This document shows, piece by piece, positions 44,834-55,885 of a stretch of DNA of 64,000 nucleotides. The stretch comes from Scalesia atractyloides (taxonomy: Eukaryota > Streptophyta > Magnoliopsida > Asterales > Asteraceae), in the NCBI GenBank assembly GCA_947069175.1, contig CAMTDV010000019.1, positions 77,375,358 through 77,439,357 of the forward strand, in the 5' to 3' direction. The stretch's first letter is position 1, and each line of letters begins with the position of its first letter. The notes beneath the pieces are model-generated. The model was not told the origin of the DNA. It searched no databases and was given only the letters and a program-made list of their open reading frames with translations. The translations under genes and the position numbers were made by a program.

Positions 44834-45079
44834 TCAAACATTTGAAGAACCGGTGCCGGAACCTTCTCCCGTCTCATTTTTCTTTGCCTTCGTCACTGGG
44901 CAATGCCGCTCAGTGTGTTTCTTAAGGGTTGAGTTGGCTGCGGCCTTCATAAATTTTCCGCAAGCTTTGCATCTAGCCATCTCGTGGCTGTCGGACATTA
45001 AACAGAGATCAAAATTCTTCCATATAGCTGGGTTTCTTTTCGTCTCTAAGACAGTAACAACTTCTTCGTTGCATGCCAT
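44834..45079 (-). CDS. BED-type zinc-finger mini-protein, 81 aa, in the hAT element
   Basis: The frame starts at the ATG at 45077-45079 (MACNEEVVTVLE). It has the plant hAT/BED pattern: IWKNFDL, then C-K-A-C, LKKHTERHC. This gives C-x2-C...H-x4-C/H metal ligands. It ends with a Lys-rich, Gly/Ser-rich tail (EGSGTGSSNV). BED domains are the DNA-binding N-terminus of hAT transposases; the catalytic and dimerisation parts are absent. A TATA box at 45191-45198 (reverse strand) suits transcription. It could bind hAT ends and act as a repressor, or be a simple remnant. The frame is intact, which is notable in so degenerate a neighbourhood. Confidence 0.72.
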   Translation of the reverse strand: MACNEEVVTVLETKRNPAIWKNFDLCLMSDSHEMARCKACGKFMKAAANSTLKKHTERHCPVTKAKKNETGEGSGTGSSNV

Positions 45080-45190
45080 AGGTATTTTGCAAGATTTTTG
45101 AGAAGATGATTGAGTTTGTAAGTTGATGATGGTGAGTTTGTAAGTTGATGATGGTGAGTGTTAAGTTTTGAAATGGTAAGTAGGGAGGGG

Positions 45191-45198
45191 TTTATATA
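45191..45198 (-). promoter_or_regulatory. TATA box of the BED mini-gene
   Basis: The reverse strand reads TATATAAA, 112 bp upstream of the BED ATG. Confidence 0.5.
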
Positions 45199-45224
45199 AA
45201 AAAAACCGATTTCGACTGCCAGGA

Positions 45225-45590
45225 ACCGGTTCCCAACGGTAACATTTTTTATCAGGAACCGGTTCTACGGTAACATTTTTATCAGGAACAGGTTCTAACA
45301 GTAACATTTTTATCAGGAACCGGTTCTGAACAGTAAAAGTCAGATTTTTCGACTGTCAGGAACCGGTTCTGAACAGTAAAAAGTCAGGGTTTTACTGTCA
45401 GGAACCGGTTCTGAACAGTAAAAGTCAGATTTTTTGACTGTCAGGAACCGGTTCTGAACAGTAAAAAGTCAGGGTTTACTGTCAGGAACCGGTTCTGAAC
45501 AGTAAAAGTCAGGTTTTTTACTGTCAGGAACCGGTTCTGAACAGTAAAAAGTCGGGTTTTACTGTCAGGAACCGGTTCCACACCATACCC
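45225..45590. repeat. Tandem array around AGGAACCGGTTCTGAACAGT in the hAT element
   Basis: About seven to eight units of 40-62 bp contain the palindrome GAACCGGTTC followed by GAACAGTAAAA. It lies upstream of the BED frame on the reverse strand. Confidence 0.9.
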
Positions 45591-46192
45591 GGTTCCATAA
45601 TACCCGTACCCGGTTCTACACGGTTCCATATTCTTGGGTGTGAACCCGGGTAGGAACTGGACCCGGTTCCACACCATACCCGGTTCCAATGACATCCAAG
45701 CAGATCCGGTTCCGGGTTGAAACCGGTTCCGGGTAATAATAAAACCCGATTATGCCCATCTCTACCCTCCACCCCACTCTGGCACAAGACTATATTGTCT
45801 TAACCGGGCCCACACTTGGCATCAGAGTTTGGCTTGGCGCTCTCCGAGAAAATTTCCAGCCCACCAACATCCCTGACATTTGCATCCTCAACAAGAGTCA
45901 GGACTCTCTGAAGTAAATGCACTGTAATAGAAAACTCAGGTGTGCTCCAGGATTCGAACTTGAGAGGTTAAGGTCCTAAGCCTTATCCCTTCGTTGCATG
46001 ACCACTAAGACAAGTCCCAGGGTCAACAATATTTTTATTAGTTTTCTAAACTTATTAAAACTATATATTATATAAGTTTCTAATTCCATTTTGAAAGTTG
46101 GTAATTTTATTAAGATTGATAAAATAATAAACCTTTAATATCTTAAAGTGGTATTTTTGTGAAAATATAGTGCACTTTTAAATGCTTTACAC

Positions 46193-46703
46193 CAGGGATG
46201 GGGTGTTTTTCCTAAATACCTGTAACGTATCCATACCTGTACCTTTATTGATTTTAGTTATTCGGTAAATGTATCGATATTCAGTTTTATTGATTTTGGT
46301 ATTCGATACTTTCATTATTGGTACGGTACAGGTAGTGGTACCGAATTTTATATAGACCTTTAAAAGTTTTTTTATATTATGTTTTATTTCGTATTATGGT
46401 ATTTATAGTACTTTAATTGATTTTACCTATACGGTACCTGTATCATATTGGTACTCGTACCAATTTTACATATTTGGTACTCATATTATATTGGTACTCA
46501 TGTCAATTTTACCTATTTAGTACCCGTACGAGTGCTCAAAAACTATATAAAAATAAAATGGTACCAAAACGGTTACTGTACCAAAAATACCCGTACCCGT
46601 ACCGTACCTATATATTTGGTACGGTATTTGGTACTCAGTTTTGTTCAAATTCGGTACCGGTATTTTTGTTACCGATACGGGTACAGTAACAATCCCATCC
46701 CTA
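46193..46703. mobile_element. hAT-like MITE with GGTACC/TACCG-type interior repeats (511 bp)
   Basis: The ends are CAGGGATGGG at the left and CCCATCCCTA at the right. The TSD CTTTACAC/CTTTACGC (46185-46192 and 46704-46711) has one mismatch. The interior is rich in degenerate GGTACCGT/ACCGTACC. It has apparent frames on the plus strand, but they are repeat shadows. Confidence 0.8.
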
Positions 46704-46711
46704 CTTTACGC

Positions 46712-47090
46712 TATATATAATCTATATCTATACAATATAATAAAAGAAACCACTTATGGAACACTTGTCATCATATTAGGCCATGTCTTATAGATAATTA
46801 TTATTTTAATTTAATTTCTTATAATTAATTATAGATAACCCTCCTATTAAATATTATTTAATTTAATATCTTATGGATAATTATTATTTAGTTTAATCTT
46901 TTCTAATTAATTGTAGATAACTCTCTTACTAAATATTATTTTGTTTAATCTCTTCTACTTAACTATAGATAATTATTATTTATTTTAAATTTAATGTATA
47001 CTTCTCATTAATAACTTTAATAAACTTTAAACTTTTACCATAGTATTTATAATGCTAGACATAAAATCGAAAAACATTTTGGAAAGCATC
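46712..47090. other. AT-rich non-coding DNA
   Basis: Three weak copies of a TTATTTTAATTTAAT...TAATTATAGATAA unit occur at 46795-46980. Nothing else seen. Confidence 0.5.
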
Positions 47091-47094
47091 AATA

Positions 47095-47920
47095 ACTTAA
47101 GACATAATTCATTGATATTACTAATAATAACAAAGTCTTAGTCTTTTTAAAATTAGATTTATTACGGGTTTTTTTAAATATAATTTTTGTTTTATCACTC
47201 AAATGACTGCTTATTTGTTTATTGAATAACATGTTTGACAACTGTCTATTCTTTTCAATAATTATCTCCGCAATCATCATATCTATGGCGTACCGAGTGT
47301 ATCCATTATTTTTTTTAAATACAATTTTCTTATTATTTGGTACATAAAATCAATTTTATTTAAGCCGTGTAATACACATGGGGTTTTTAAAGATATAACT
47401 TTTTTATTATTTGGTAAAAAATACTACATTTATTCACCCCGTGTAATACACGTGGTTTTAAAGATATAATTTTTTTATTATTTTGTATATAAAATTATAA
47501 TAATACCAAACAAAATTACAAATATAAATTCAATGATTTTACTAATAATAACAAAGTCTCAGTTTTTTTAAATTAGATTTATTATGGGTTTTTTTAAATA
47601 TAATTTATATTTTATCACTCAAATGACTGCTTATTTGTTTATTGAATAACATGTTTGACCACTTTATCTTCTTTTCAATAATCATCTATGTAATCACCAT
47701 ATCTATCGCGTACCGAGTATATCCATTAATTTTTTTTAAATATAATTTTCTTATTCTTTGGTACATAAAATCAATTTTATTCAAGCCGTGTAATACACGG
47801 GGGTTTTTAAAGATATAACTTTTTTATATTTGGTAAACAATACTACATTTATTCACCCCGTGTAATGCACGTGGTTTTAAAGATATAATTTTTTATATTA
47901 TTTGGTATATAAAATTACAT
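47095..47920. repeat. Tandem duplication of about 430 bp with palindromic TGTAATACACG motifs
   Basis: Copy 1 is at 47095-47520 and copy 2 at 47528-47920, colinear with small differences (shared GACTGCTTATTTGTTTATTG, CATATCTAT, GCGTACCGAGT). Each copy contains two CCGTGTAATACACG palindromes that resemble Helitron-type stem sequences. Confidence 0.85.
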
Positions 47921-49395
47921 TTATTCAACTCGTACAATGATTCCTATATAATTTTTTTAATATATAAAATTCATTTATTCAGCTCATGTAATACACGAGG
48001 TTACTTTACATTAGTTTCTTTTATTAGTGATACATTGATTTGTTTAAATTTCCTTAAATTCAATTATTCCACTATCTTTATGAATTAACAAAAAATGCCC
48101 CTAACCTAGGTGATTTATTATGGCATTAACTCTCAAGTCCCCCACCCATGTGAACACCATGAGCACTTGACCATGGTCCATGACCAGGAGCATGACAAAT
48201 GTTCATCTTCATCGGGTTATATTATAACAATGTGCATATACACATGTGAGCGCACCTCCTCATATATATATCTCACTAATTCAATGATTATGATTAAACG
48301 ATAACATATATCTCACTAATTCAAGGATTATGATTAGATGATAACAAAATGGTTCGTGAATGGAAGAGGAGACTGAGAGGGGGTGAGTCTATGGAGGTTT
48401 TCACGGATTGTAAGAGGGGGGGGGGGGGGGGGGTGTATAGAAAAAAAAACAAATATAAAAGAAAAGGTCTTAAAGTGAAAACGGAAACGTGAGAGGGAAG
48501 AGAAAGAACAAAGGGATGAGGATAACAAAAGTAAAAGAAAACAATTTTATTAATCTTCTTCGTAAAATTTATCCATTTTTATTTACTATATAATCCTTTT
48601 ATAACCGAACTAGTATTTAAACCGGCTTTATTCTTGACAATTACATGTGTTGACGCGTCACATTATAGTTTATTTTAAACCGTGTAACACATAGATTTAT
48701 ATAAACGGTGCAATACACACGTTTTTTTAAGATATAGTTTTTTTATTACTATATATAATATTACACTTATTTAACTCGTATAATATATGAGATTTTAACA
48801 TAGTATAAAAAATAAAGTAGTAAGGAAATATATCGGTCAACTTGAGAAGTAAATTGTGCACTACTCTTTAGGGTTGTTGATCAGATTAGGTTAGAGTATT
48901 CACATGCCTTCCCTTATCTTCATTTATATAATTAAAACCCTATATATAACCAACAACTTTTAGCTTTAGTTGGTTGTAAATTAGGCTTTAGGTGTTTTAA
49001 AAAAAAAACTTGACTTTTTACTCATAACCCAAAGGTTTTTACCTTTTGTAATTTCAACCCCACATAATTTGTTTGTTTATTTTAATCCAAAACTTTTCAT
49101 TATTTGCAATTTAACCTCACAACCTTTTACTTTCAACTTTTGTTCCCTATACTTTCATTTTTCAGAAATATTCCTTTTACGTTTCGTTTTAATTTTTTCG
49201 TGTTAGTACGGCGCAACGTACGTGTGTAGTTCAACGTTTTTATTTTTAGTTCAAAAATTTACGAGTTAACATGGCGCACGTTTATGTCTATTTTTCATGT
49301 TTTACAAGTTCGTCGCAACCCAAAGGTCCTAGGTCGAGTCATTGTTGATGGTTGCTGGCGGTGGTGTGACATTGGTACTATTTGGCATGGTTTTA
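47921..49395. other. AT-rich non-coding DNA including a run of 18 G
   Basis: Further CGTGTAATACACG-like relics occur (47990, 48680). An uninterrupted G run lies at 48416-48433. The stretch 48970-49330 resembles 38925-39350 (arrays like 'TTTTAACCCC', 'GTACGTGTG') and probably belongs to the Helitron-like element ending at 49430. No gene is supported. Confidence 0.5.
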
Positions 49396-49430
49396 CACCC
49401 CGCCGCAACGCGGGGGGTGCTTAATTCTAG
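49396..49430 (+). mobile_element. Helitron 3' end
   Basis: A GC stem-loop ACCCCGC-CGCAAC-GCGGGGGGT is followed about 7 bp later by CTAG (49427-49430) and T. This is the standard plant Helitron terminus. The 5' end was not located. Confidence 0.6.
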
Positions 49431-50955
49431 TTACACTAAAAATACAACATTTTCATTCTCCTTTACAATATTTTTTCTACCTTTATCATTACATTTTCTC
49501 CACCCTCTACTAACAACCATTTTAAAAAATATTAAAAAATTATAGGGGTGAACAGTGTCCCCCCAAATTTACAGATGAACAGTAACATTTTCTCACTTCT
49601 GCACTCACAACCCCATAACCACTTTTCATAATATACAAAACAATCTCACATAAAATAGGGGAAATGATGTGAATGCTCTTAGGAAACAAAAAACAGAGTT
49701 TTTTATACCTCGTTTTCTTCTTCTGCATTTGAATAATTTATAATATACATAATTTTTTTCTAATTATTATGACATCATCTATATGTAACACATAGGTTTA
49801 TATAAACGGTGTAAGACTCGGGTTTTTGGCGTGATTGTTAAGTATTTTGTACCACCTTAGATTAAAAACATACTAGTTAACTTGGTCTCGGCGTTTCTTT
49901 AAGATCAACCCCTCTAGCTAGGTATAATCATTTGTCACTTTCATAGGGCAACCAAAACACACAATGTTAAGTGGGTCGAGATAGTGTCATCGATTCCATA
50001 CATCATAATTCTTGTAGCAACGTCAAGGTCCATGTTTCGCGTCTCAAGAAAATCAAAACATGATGTTGAATCCAAAGTAGGAAGAAACCCTAAAGTGTAG
50101 ATGCATCAATGTATGAAGAAATGTGACTTCATATTCTAGGGTTTCAATGGCGATATGAAATGCCTCATTTTGTATACGTGCATGTAATGTAGAAAGAGTT
50201 GTGCAAATCAAAAGGGCCACAAGAAGACATCCCATGGTATCCTAGAGCCCATGGTTCCATGTGACTTGGCAACTCACATTGATTTTGACTTGCACGTTAT
50301 TAAGTTTAAACAACTTGGTAACAAAATGTATCTGAACTCACTTTATAATCAAACTCATCAAGACAGAATGAGATTCTCAATTGTAATGTTTGGATTGGAG
50401 GTGCAAAATATTGATAAATGATACCTAAATACATGAATTAGAAACTAGCATGTAGTAATAAAAGTATTTTGATTTAATTCAGACAGATTTTTAACGAGTC
50501 TAATTAGATGATATGACTATAATTATAACCTGTGTATAATTGGATTTTATTAAGAAGACACGAAAACTGAACGGATAACGTATTGCTACACATATGTTTG
50601 GAACATTGCTTAAATGTGTTCATCATATATTGGTATGTGATATGGTGTCAAAATTAACTATTTGCTGTCAGTTGTTTTTTCTGTTATATATGTATATTTT
50701 CTTTTGACGTTAAAAAAAGTATACATGCCCTATGTATAAAAGTACTTAACACACCTTTTTATTTAAAAGTGTAAGACTATTAACTAGTGAAGATAGATTT
50801 CACTTTTGCTTCTTCAATTCTTTTAAATTTCCTAGGATTATCATTTTAAATAACCCTAAAAATGTAGAATATCAGAGTTAGTGTGTAGAATATCAGGGTT
50901 ATCATTTTAAATAACCCTAAAAATGTGTGTAGAATATGAGAGTTAATTATGCTAT
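49431..50955. other. Non-coding DNA; MITE remnant and a segment duplicated from 43.8-44.1 kb
   Basis: 49539-49685 has a GTGAACAGTGTCC start and ends GTGAATGCTCTTAG, like a common plant MITE. 50050-50310 is homologous to 43790-44100. CATTTTAAATAACCCTAAAA is duplicated at 50842 and 50901. No gene seen. Confidence 0.5.
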
Positions 50956-52980
50956 TGGACCCCTTGCTTTGAAGATATTGAAATTTTGCTTTTACATGGT
51001 TTAATAGTTACCATTTAATTTTAATGGTTACAAACTTATTATTTAGGTGTTCTCTATGGTTGAATTTTTACAACATTGATGTCCTTAACAACTAATGTCA
51101 TTATTTTTTTAGTTAAGTCAAGTAACCTTAACAGCTAATGTCGTTATTTGTTAGTTAAGTCAAGTAAATTAACCAAACTACCCTCAGCACTAAAAAACCA
51201 AAAAAAAAATTAAATCAATTTCATAATTCTCTCCCTTTTTCTTTCTCTCTCTCTCTCGCTCTCTCCCTCTTCTCAACTCTCTCTCTCTCTTTCTCTATTC
51301 ACTTTTTGTCTCTCTCACAACATCATCATCCTCTCCAACCCACCACACCACCACCACCCGAGTCAGGATTTGGTGCAACTCAGTCGACGAGATCAACTCA
51401 TTCTTGTTCGAATAGTACATCTCAAACGCTTCATGGATTCATGCCTCCATCTTCGTTGCCGATATTTCCTTTGCAGGCCCCAAATTGCTAATCGACGAGC
51501 CCTAGTTCCCCAAATCGCTTGCAACTAATGTTTTCACCCAGTGCTCCCAAATCGCTTGCAACTCCAGACGTCTTCTCCATCGCCTGCAAAGCCGATGACT
51601 GGAGCTTCACTATGGGTTGCATGGATCCAAGATTTGAGGTTTTAATCTTGTTTATTGATCTATAGAGAGAAATGATTCCGATGATAGTTAAAGAAACACT
51701 AAGTCAACACACAGTTGGGCTTAGCAGATTTGTCTCGTAAATAACAGTCAATCTTTATTCTTTCCTCGCCAAGCAGCTTAACTCTTTCTATTGATCCTGC
51801 AAAATGAAACAACACCGGTGAACTCGTTACAAGGAGGAGAGGTTTGTAACCACTCTTCGACGTGAGAATAAGTAGTCGCTTTGAGGAAATAAGTGTGTGT
51901 ATAGAGTGAGAGAGTAAGGGAAACGATCCTTGAACCTGGTGATAAAGTCCTCTATTTATAGCCGAAAGATTTATGAAGCAGGCAGGAGCCAGCTGGTCGT
52001 TCGCGAGCTGTCGATCGTGGGGGAATATCTGTTTTGTCTCCCTTGACATGATAAGACCACTTATTCGTACTAGGGCTGACCTGGTACGACGTTACTCGCA
52101 CCACCTCGGCATCCTCTAGTACTTCTTGTCGGATTGTCGCTAGCTGTCCTTTGGAGATTTTGTGACAGGATCTGACATCCAATGATTGGTGCCACATGGT
52201 GGCCTTTTCTTTGTCTGTCGACAATGTTCTCCTTGTCGTCATTAGTGGTGTCCCACGTTTGTCTCCAGGTTTGTCTATCAACCTTCTAGATCCTTCTAGA
52301 CGACGAAGTTCTCGGAGTGGTATGGTCTCCTGTGTGTGTGCCTGCGCATGCTATTCGGGACCATACCCCTTCAATAGGGTAGCTAGGAAAACAAATGGTT
52401 GGGGATGGTGAAATCCAATTCTTCGATCAACGTTTTTGTGTGGTACTATGGCTAGATCAAAATGAACGATTATTGGTGTTATAAGATAGGGGGAGGGTGG
52501 GTGTGGGTGGAACACCGTGCATCACAACCATACCACACCACACCACATCGTGCATCCCCTTCCCTTGAAAAATGATCATCTCTAACAACCTCAAATCGGA
52601 GCTCTATTTAAAAGCAGCATCATAGTTTCCAATCCATCACACCAATACCACTGTGCATCCCCTTCCCTTTGAAACAAGATCACTGTTAGGAGAGAAATAT
52701 GAAGAAATAGAGAACTAAGAAAAGAAAGAGAGGGAGATAGAGTTATGAAAATTAACTTATTATTTTTGTTTTTTAATATTGAGGATAGTTTGGTCTATTT
52801 AAATAACTTAACTTGAATATTTAACAACGTTAGTTGTTATGGACCACAAATGGTATGAAAATTAACTATAGGAAACACTTTAGTAATGAGTTTACAACTA
52901 TTAGGATCACATATGTAATTATTAAATCATAGGGAATAAAAGTGCAATATATGCAAAGCACAAGGACCAACCATGGGACC
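50956..52980. mobile_element. MULE-like element with long (about 300 bp) TIRs
   Basis: The left arm (50956-51260: TGGACCCCTTGCTTTG, TTTAATAGTTAC, ACTAATGTC, CTCTCTCCC) is inverted at the right (52690-52980: GTCCTTGTGCTTTG, TTTAATAATTAC, ACTAACGTT, on the reverse strand). The interior holds a CT-rich tract (51225-51300), a 61-codon Pro/Ser/His-rich frame (51306-51491) that may be a captured 5' gene end, and an LTR-like insert. Confidence 0.65.
51690..52385 (-). mobile_element. LTR-like insert (possible solo LTR)
   Basis: The reverse strand has TATA box TATAAATAGAGG (near 51950-51962) with a GC-rich upstream part, typical of a plant LTR U3/R. The ends and a TSD could not be fixed. Confidence 0.35.
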
Positions 52981-53494
52981 AATGTTATGGATGTTGTTAA
53001 TTGTTTCAGAATTTAATTTTTTAAATAAGTTCATCAGGATTTATAGGTGTCGACATGTGGGAATGGGCCCTTTCTGGTCTTTGATTGTTTACTTTCGTTC
53101 ACCTTCTCAGTCCCCAAACGATGTCATGTTTTGAGGGGCAGTTCTCCACCCGCTCTAAATAGAATATTTCGAAGCGATACATATTTTATAGGGCGCTCTC
53201 AAAACCGCTTCAAAAAGTGATTTTCACCGCCTCAAAAAGCCATCCAGGTTCTGGTGGGCGGGCCCGTTTGTCCCACAAAAGATTCGGACCTTGATTTGAG
53301 CCATAAAAATACATGATTTACTCAATACTTTTACATATTGAATTGCTATTGCTATTTATATATATTAAAACACAAGTTGGTGCTATAGTATAGACAGAAC
53401 CCTTCATTTCAAATTTAGTTACAACAATGACATTATATTTGTTGAATGTCGATTTGTTTGAAGTAAGGGTGGATATGTCATAAAAAAGAATGGG
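52981..53494. other. Non-coding DNA
   Basis: No gene or clean transposon end seen. A CG-richer patch with repeated CCGCTTCAAAAA/CCGCCTCAAAAA motifs lies at 53200-53240. Confidence 0.5.
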
Positions 53495-54678
53495 GCAATT
53501 TATAGTTTTCGTCCTTTATGTTTGTACCGGATTACAGCTTTAACTTTAATAATTACAGTCACAATCCTTTATTTGGAAAACTCAGTACATCGTACGTCCT
53601 TTGGCTCTAACTTGGTTAAAATATTTAGTTAACTTTGATCACATAAGGGTAATATAGTCTTTTCATTAATTTTAATTATTATAATAAATAAAACACAAAT
53701 ACTTATCAAATAAAATCTCAAATTATCATCTTCAGTGCATCTTCTTGATACACCAAGAACACAAACGAGTGTGTGAGAGAAAGTCTTGAATAATCCTTCT
53801 TCAAACATCAGTTCAACCAAATCCAATCTCGCTAATCGATTCCCCTCTTCAACATTAAAACGCCCGATTCAAGAACTCCTTTGTGTTTGTTTCTTATAAA
53901 ATCTGAATGGCAAAATTCAAAGTCGGTGATTAACAACGGATCTGATACTTACTTGCATATCATACCAAAAACGGATCTAAATTCTTCAAGAACGTTGATT
54001 TATGGCAAAAAAACAGACTGAGCGAGGTGGTAGTGTTTGTAGATCGGGTCGTGGTGGTGGTCACATCCAGAATCCGAGGGAGATCCGGTCGGAGAGAAGC
54101 GGCGGCGCTGGTTGTGTTTGTAGATCTGGTCGTGGTGGTGGTCACATCAGCGGTAGTAGACTTAAGCGGTGGTGGTGTTATGAGATTAGAGAGAGAGAGG
54201 CAGTGGTGTAAATCCGATGATAGTGGTGGTGATGTAACTAGCGGTGGAAGTGTTTTAGTTTATAGAGAGAGGGAAGAGTGTTTAAGGAAGTGGTGGTGGT
54301 TGTAGAGGCGGGCTGATGGTGGTGGTCATAACCAGCGATGGTGATTTCAGTGGCGGTGGCGGTGAGTTTGGTGGTGGTGGCTCCTGGTTTGTTCAAAGTG
54401 TGTCTCTGTGTGTGAGAGAGACATAAAAAAGGGCTGTTTATTTATGTTTATTTTCATAATTTTAAATGTTATTTTCTTTTGTTTTACTATAAATAATAAA
54501 TAAAAAGACTAAATTGCACTTAAGTAAATAAACATAACTGGAAATTTTAACTTAGTTAGTGCTTAAGGACGTAACGTGTGATGAGCTTTTTAAATAAAGG
54601 ATTTGACCGTAATTATTAATGTTAAATGCTATCCACTGCAATCCGGTACAAACATAAAGGATGAAAACTGTAATTTGC
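53495..54678. mobile_element. Element with long inverted terminal repeats (about 150 bp), gene-fragment-like interior
   Basis: The left GCAATTTATAGTTTTCGTCC and TTTATGTTTGTACCGGATTA blocks are inverted at the right end (TAATCCGGTACAAACATAAA-type, 54640-54665). The interior (54000-54400) is GGTGGT-rich with two copies of CGTGGTGGTGGTCACATC (54048 and 54131). It is Pack-MULE-like in plan, but I recognise no captured gene and no TSD. Confidence 0.6.
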
Positions 54679-55309
54679 GTTCCTTTTGTTTTCTGTTTTG
54701 TTTTTTTATTGACTTTTTTTATTAAAATAATAGTTACAAATGAACTATAATATAAAAGAAAATAAATAAAAGGGAAATTCTAGAAAAGTGGTATGAAAAT
54801 ATATTGGCTATGTATAAAGCAACCTAAAGGACCGAATCCATAAACTCACACAACATTTTTTATGATAATAATAGTTTTATTATGAAAGTAATATAAGCAT
54901 TTATATTAAGTAAATAATAGTAATAATTATTAGTCATGCCTAATTATTATTAATAACTTTAACTAAATAGTTTTCTGTACTATTTGCATTTTCTATTTTA
55001 TTATGTTATTCTAATATTTATTGTTTTATACAAGTCATTGTAAATCAAGTGGCATGAAAAATAAAGCCGCATATAGGACCGAATTTATATACGAATTCTC
55101 TGCTCGAACGTATGATGAGAAAATCCTAGTTATTTGTTTAAGAAACATATGTACATATAAAAATGAATTAATTATGTAGGCAGCCTCGTTTATCCATTTG
55201 GACGTACATGTGCATGGAAAATAAACAAAATGGTCACCAATCCTACATCGATAGACGAATTCATCAAATAATATTATTCATGTAGATTAAGATCAAATAC
55301 AAATAAAAT
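54679..55309. other. AT-rich non-coding DNA
   Basis: Nothing recognisable on either strand. Confidence 0.5.
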
Positions 55310-55885
55310 TAACATACAAAATATATAAACTGAAGGAAAAACCAAAAAACATGGTGGCATTTTCATAGATATTTGGTCTTTAAAATTACTCTACAGGATC
55401 ATTTATAGAGTGATTTTGATCTTGTAGAGTAATTTTGTAAAATGTTCTTATAGAGTAATTTTGATCTTTTGTAGAATAATTTTATAAATTGTTCTTGTAG
55501 AGTAATTTTGTAAAATGATCATGTAGAGTAATTTTGTTAGCATTTAGTTATGGGATTTAGCTTTATGATTTAGTTTTTAGCTTTTAGTTTTGGGAGGGGG
55601 GGGTTAGGTTTTTTTTAGGTTTTTGGGGGTGGGGTTAGTTTTTTTTTTAGGTTTTTGGAGGGTTGGGGGGGAGTAGTTTTTTGATCAAAATTACTCTACA
55701 AGAATATTTTACAAAATTACTCTACAAGAACATTTTACAAAATTACTCTACAAGACCAAAATCACTCTACAAAATGATCCTGTAGAGTAATTTTGATAAT
55801 TACCCTACGACCAAATATTTACGAAAATGCCACCGCGTTTTTTTGTCTTTTCCTTCAATTTGTACGTTTTGTATGTTAAGTTTAT
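55310..55885. mobile_element. Foldback element built from TTGTAGAGTAATTTTG repeats
   Basis: The outer arms (ACATACAAAA, GGTGGCATTTTC, ATTTGGTC) are inverted at both ends. Inside each arm, a unit of about 23-35 bp (CTTGTAGAGTAATTTTGTAA) is repeated four to five times. The centre is G-rich (GGGAGGGGGGGG, 55591-55675). Confidence 0.8.

Larger units (their letters stand above)
44451..45764 (-). mobile_element. Non-autonomous hAT element carrying a BED zinc-finger ORF (1,314 bp)
   Basis: It has an 8-bp TSD CCCTCCAC (44443-44450 and 45765-45772) and TIRs TAGAGATGGGCATAA at both ends. It is filled with AACCGGTTCC-type repeats on both sides of a small intact reading frame. It is inserted in a SINE. 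No transposase catalytic domain is present. Confidence 0.92.
44389..46024 (-). mobile_element. tRNA-derived SINE (about 320 bp) split by a hAT element
   Basis: The 12-bp TSD AACAATATTTTT (44377-44388 and 46025-46036) is exact. The 5' end (minus strand) has the A-box region CTTAGTGGTCATGC and B-box AGTTCGAATCC (near 45950-45962). The 3' end is a poly(A) tract, seen as poly(T) on the plus strand next to the left TSD. The hAT at 44451-45764 lies inside it. Confidence 0.85.

Noticed and set aside
45460..45800. Frames rich in TGSGWNRV-like repeats (45441-45787 region, minus strand)
   Set aside because: They are translations of the AACCGGTTC repeats of the hAT element.
46417..46720. Two 90-codon frames with Tyr/Val repeats
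   Set aside because: They translate the GTACCGTACC-type repeats of a MITE.
48334..48528. 64-codon minus-strand frame with a Pro run
   Set aside because: The Pro run is the 18-G homopolymer; the rest is low-complexity.
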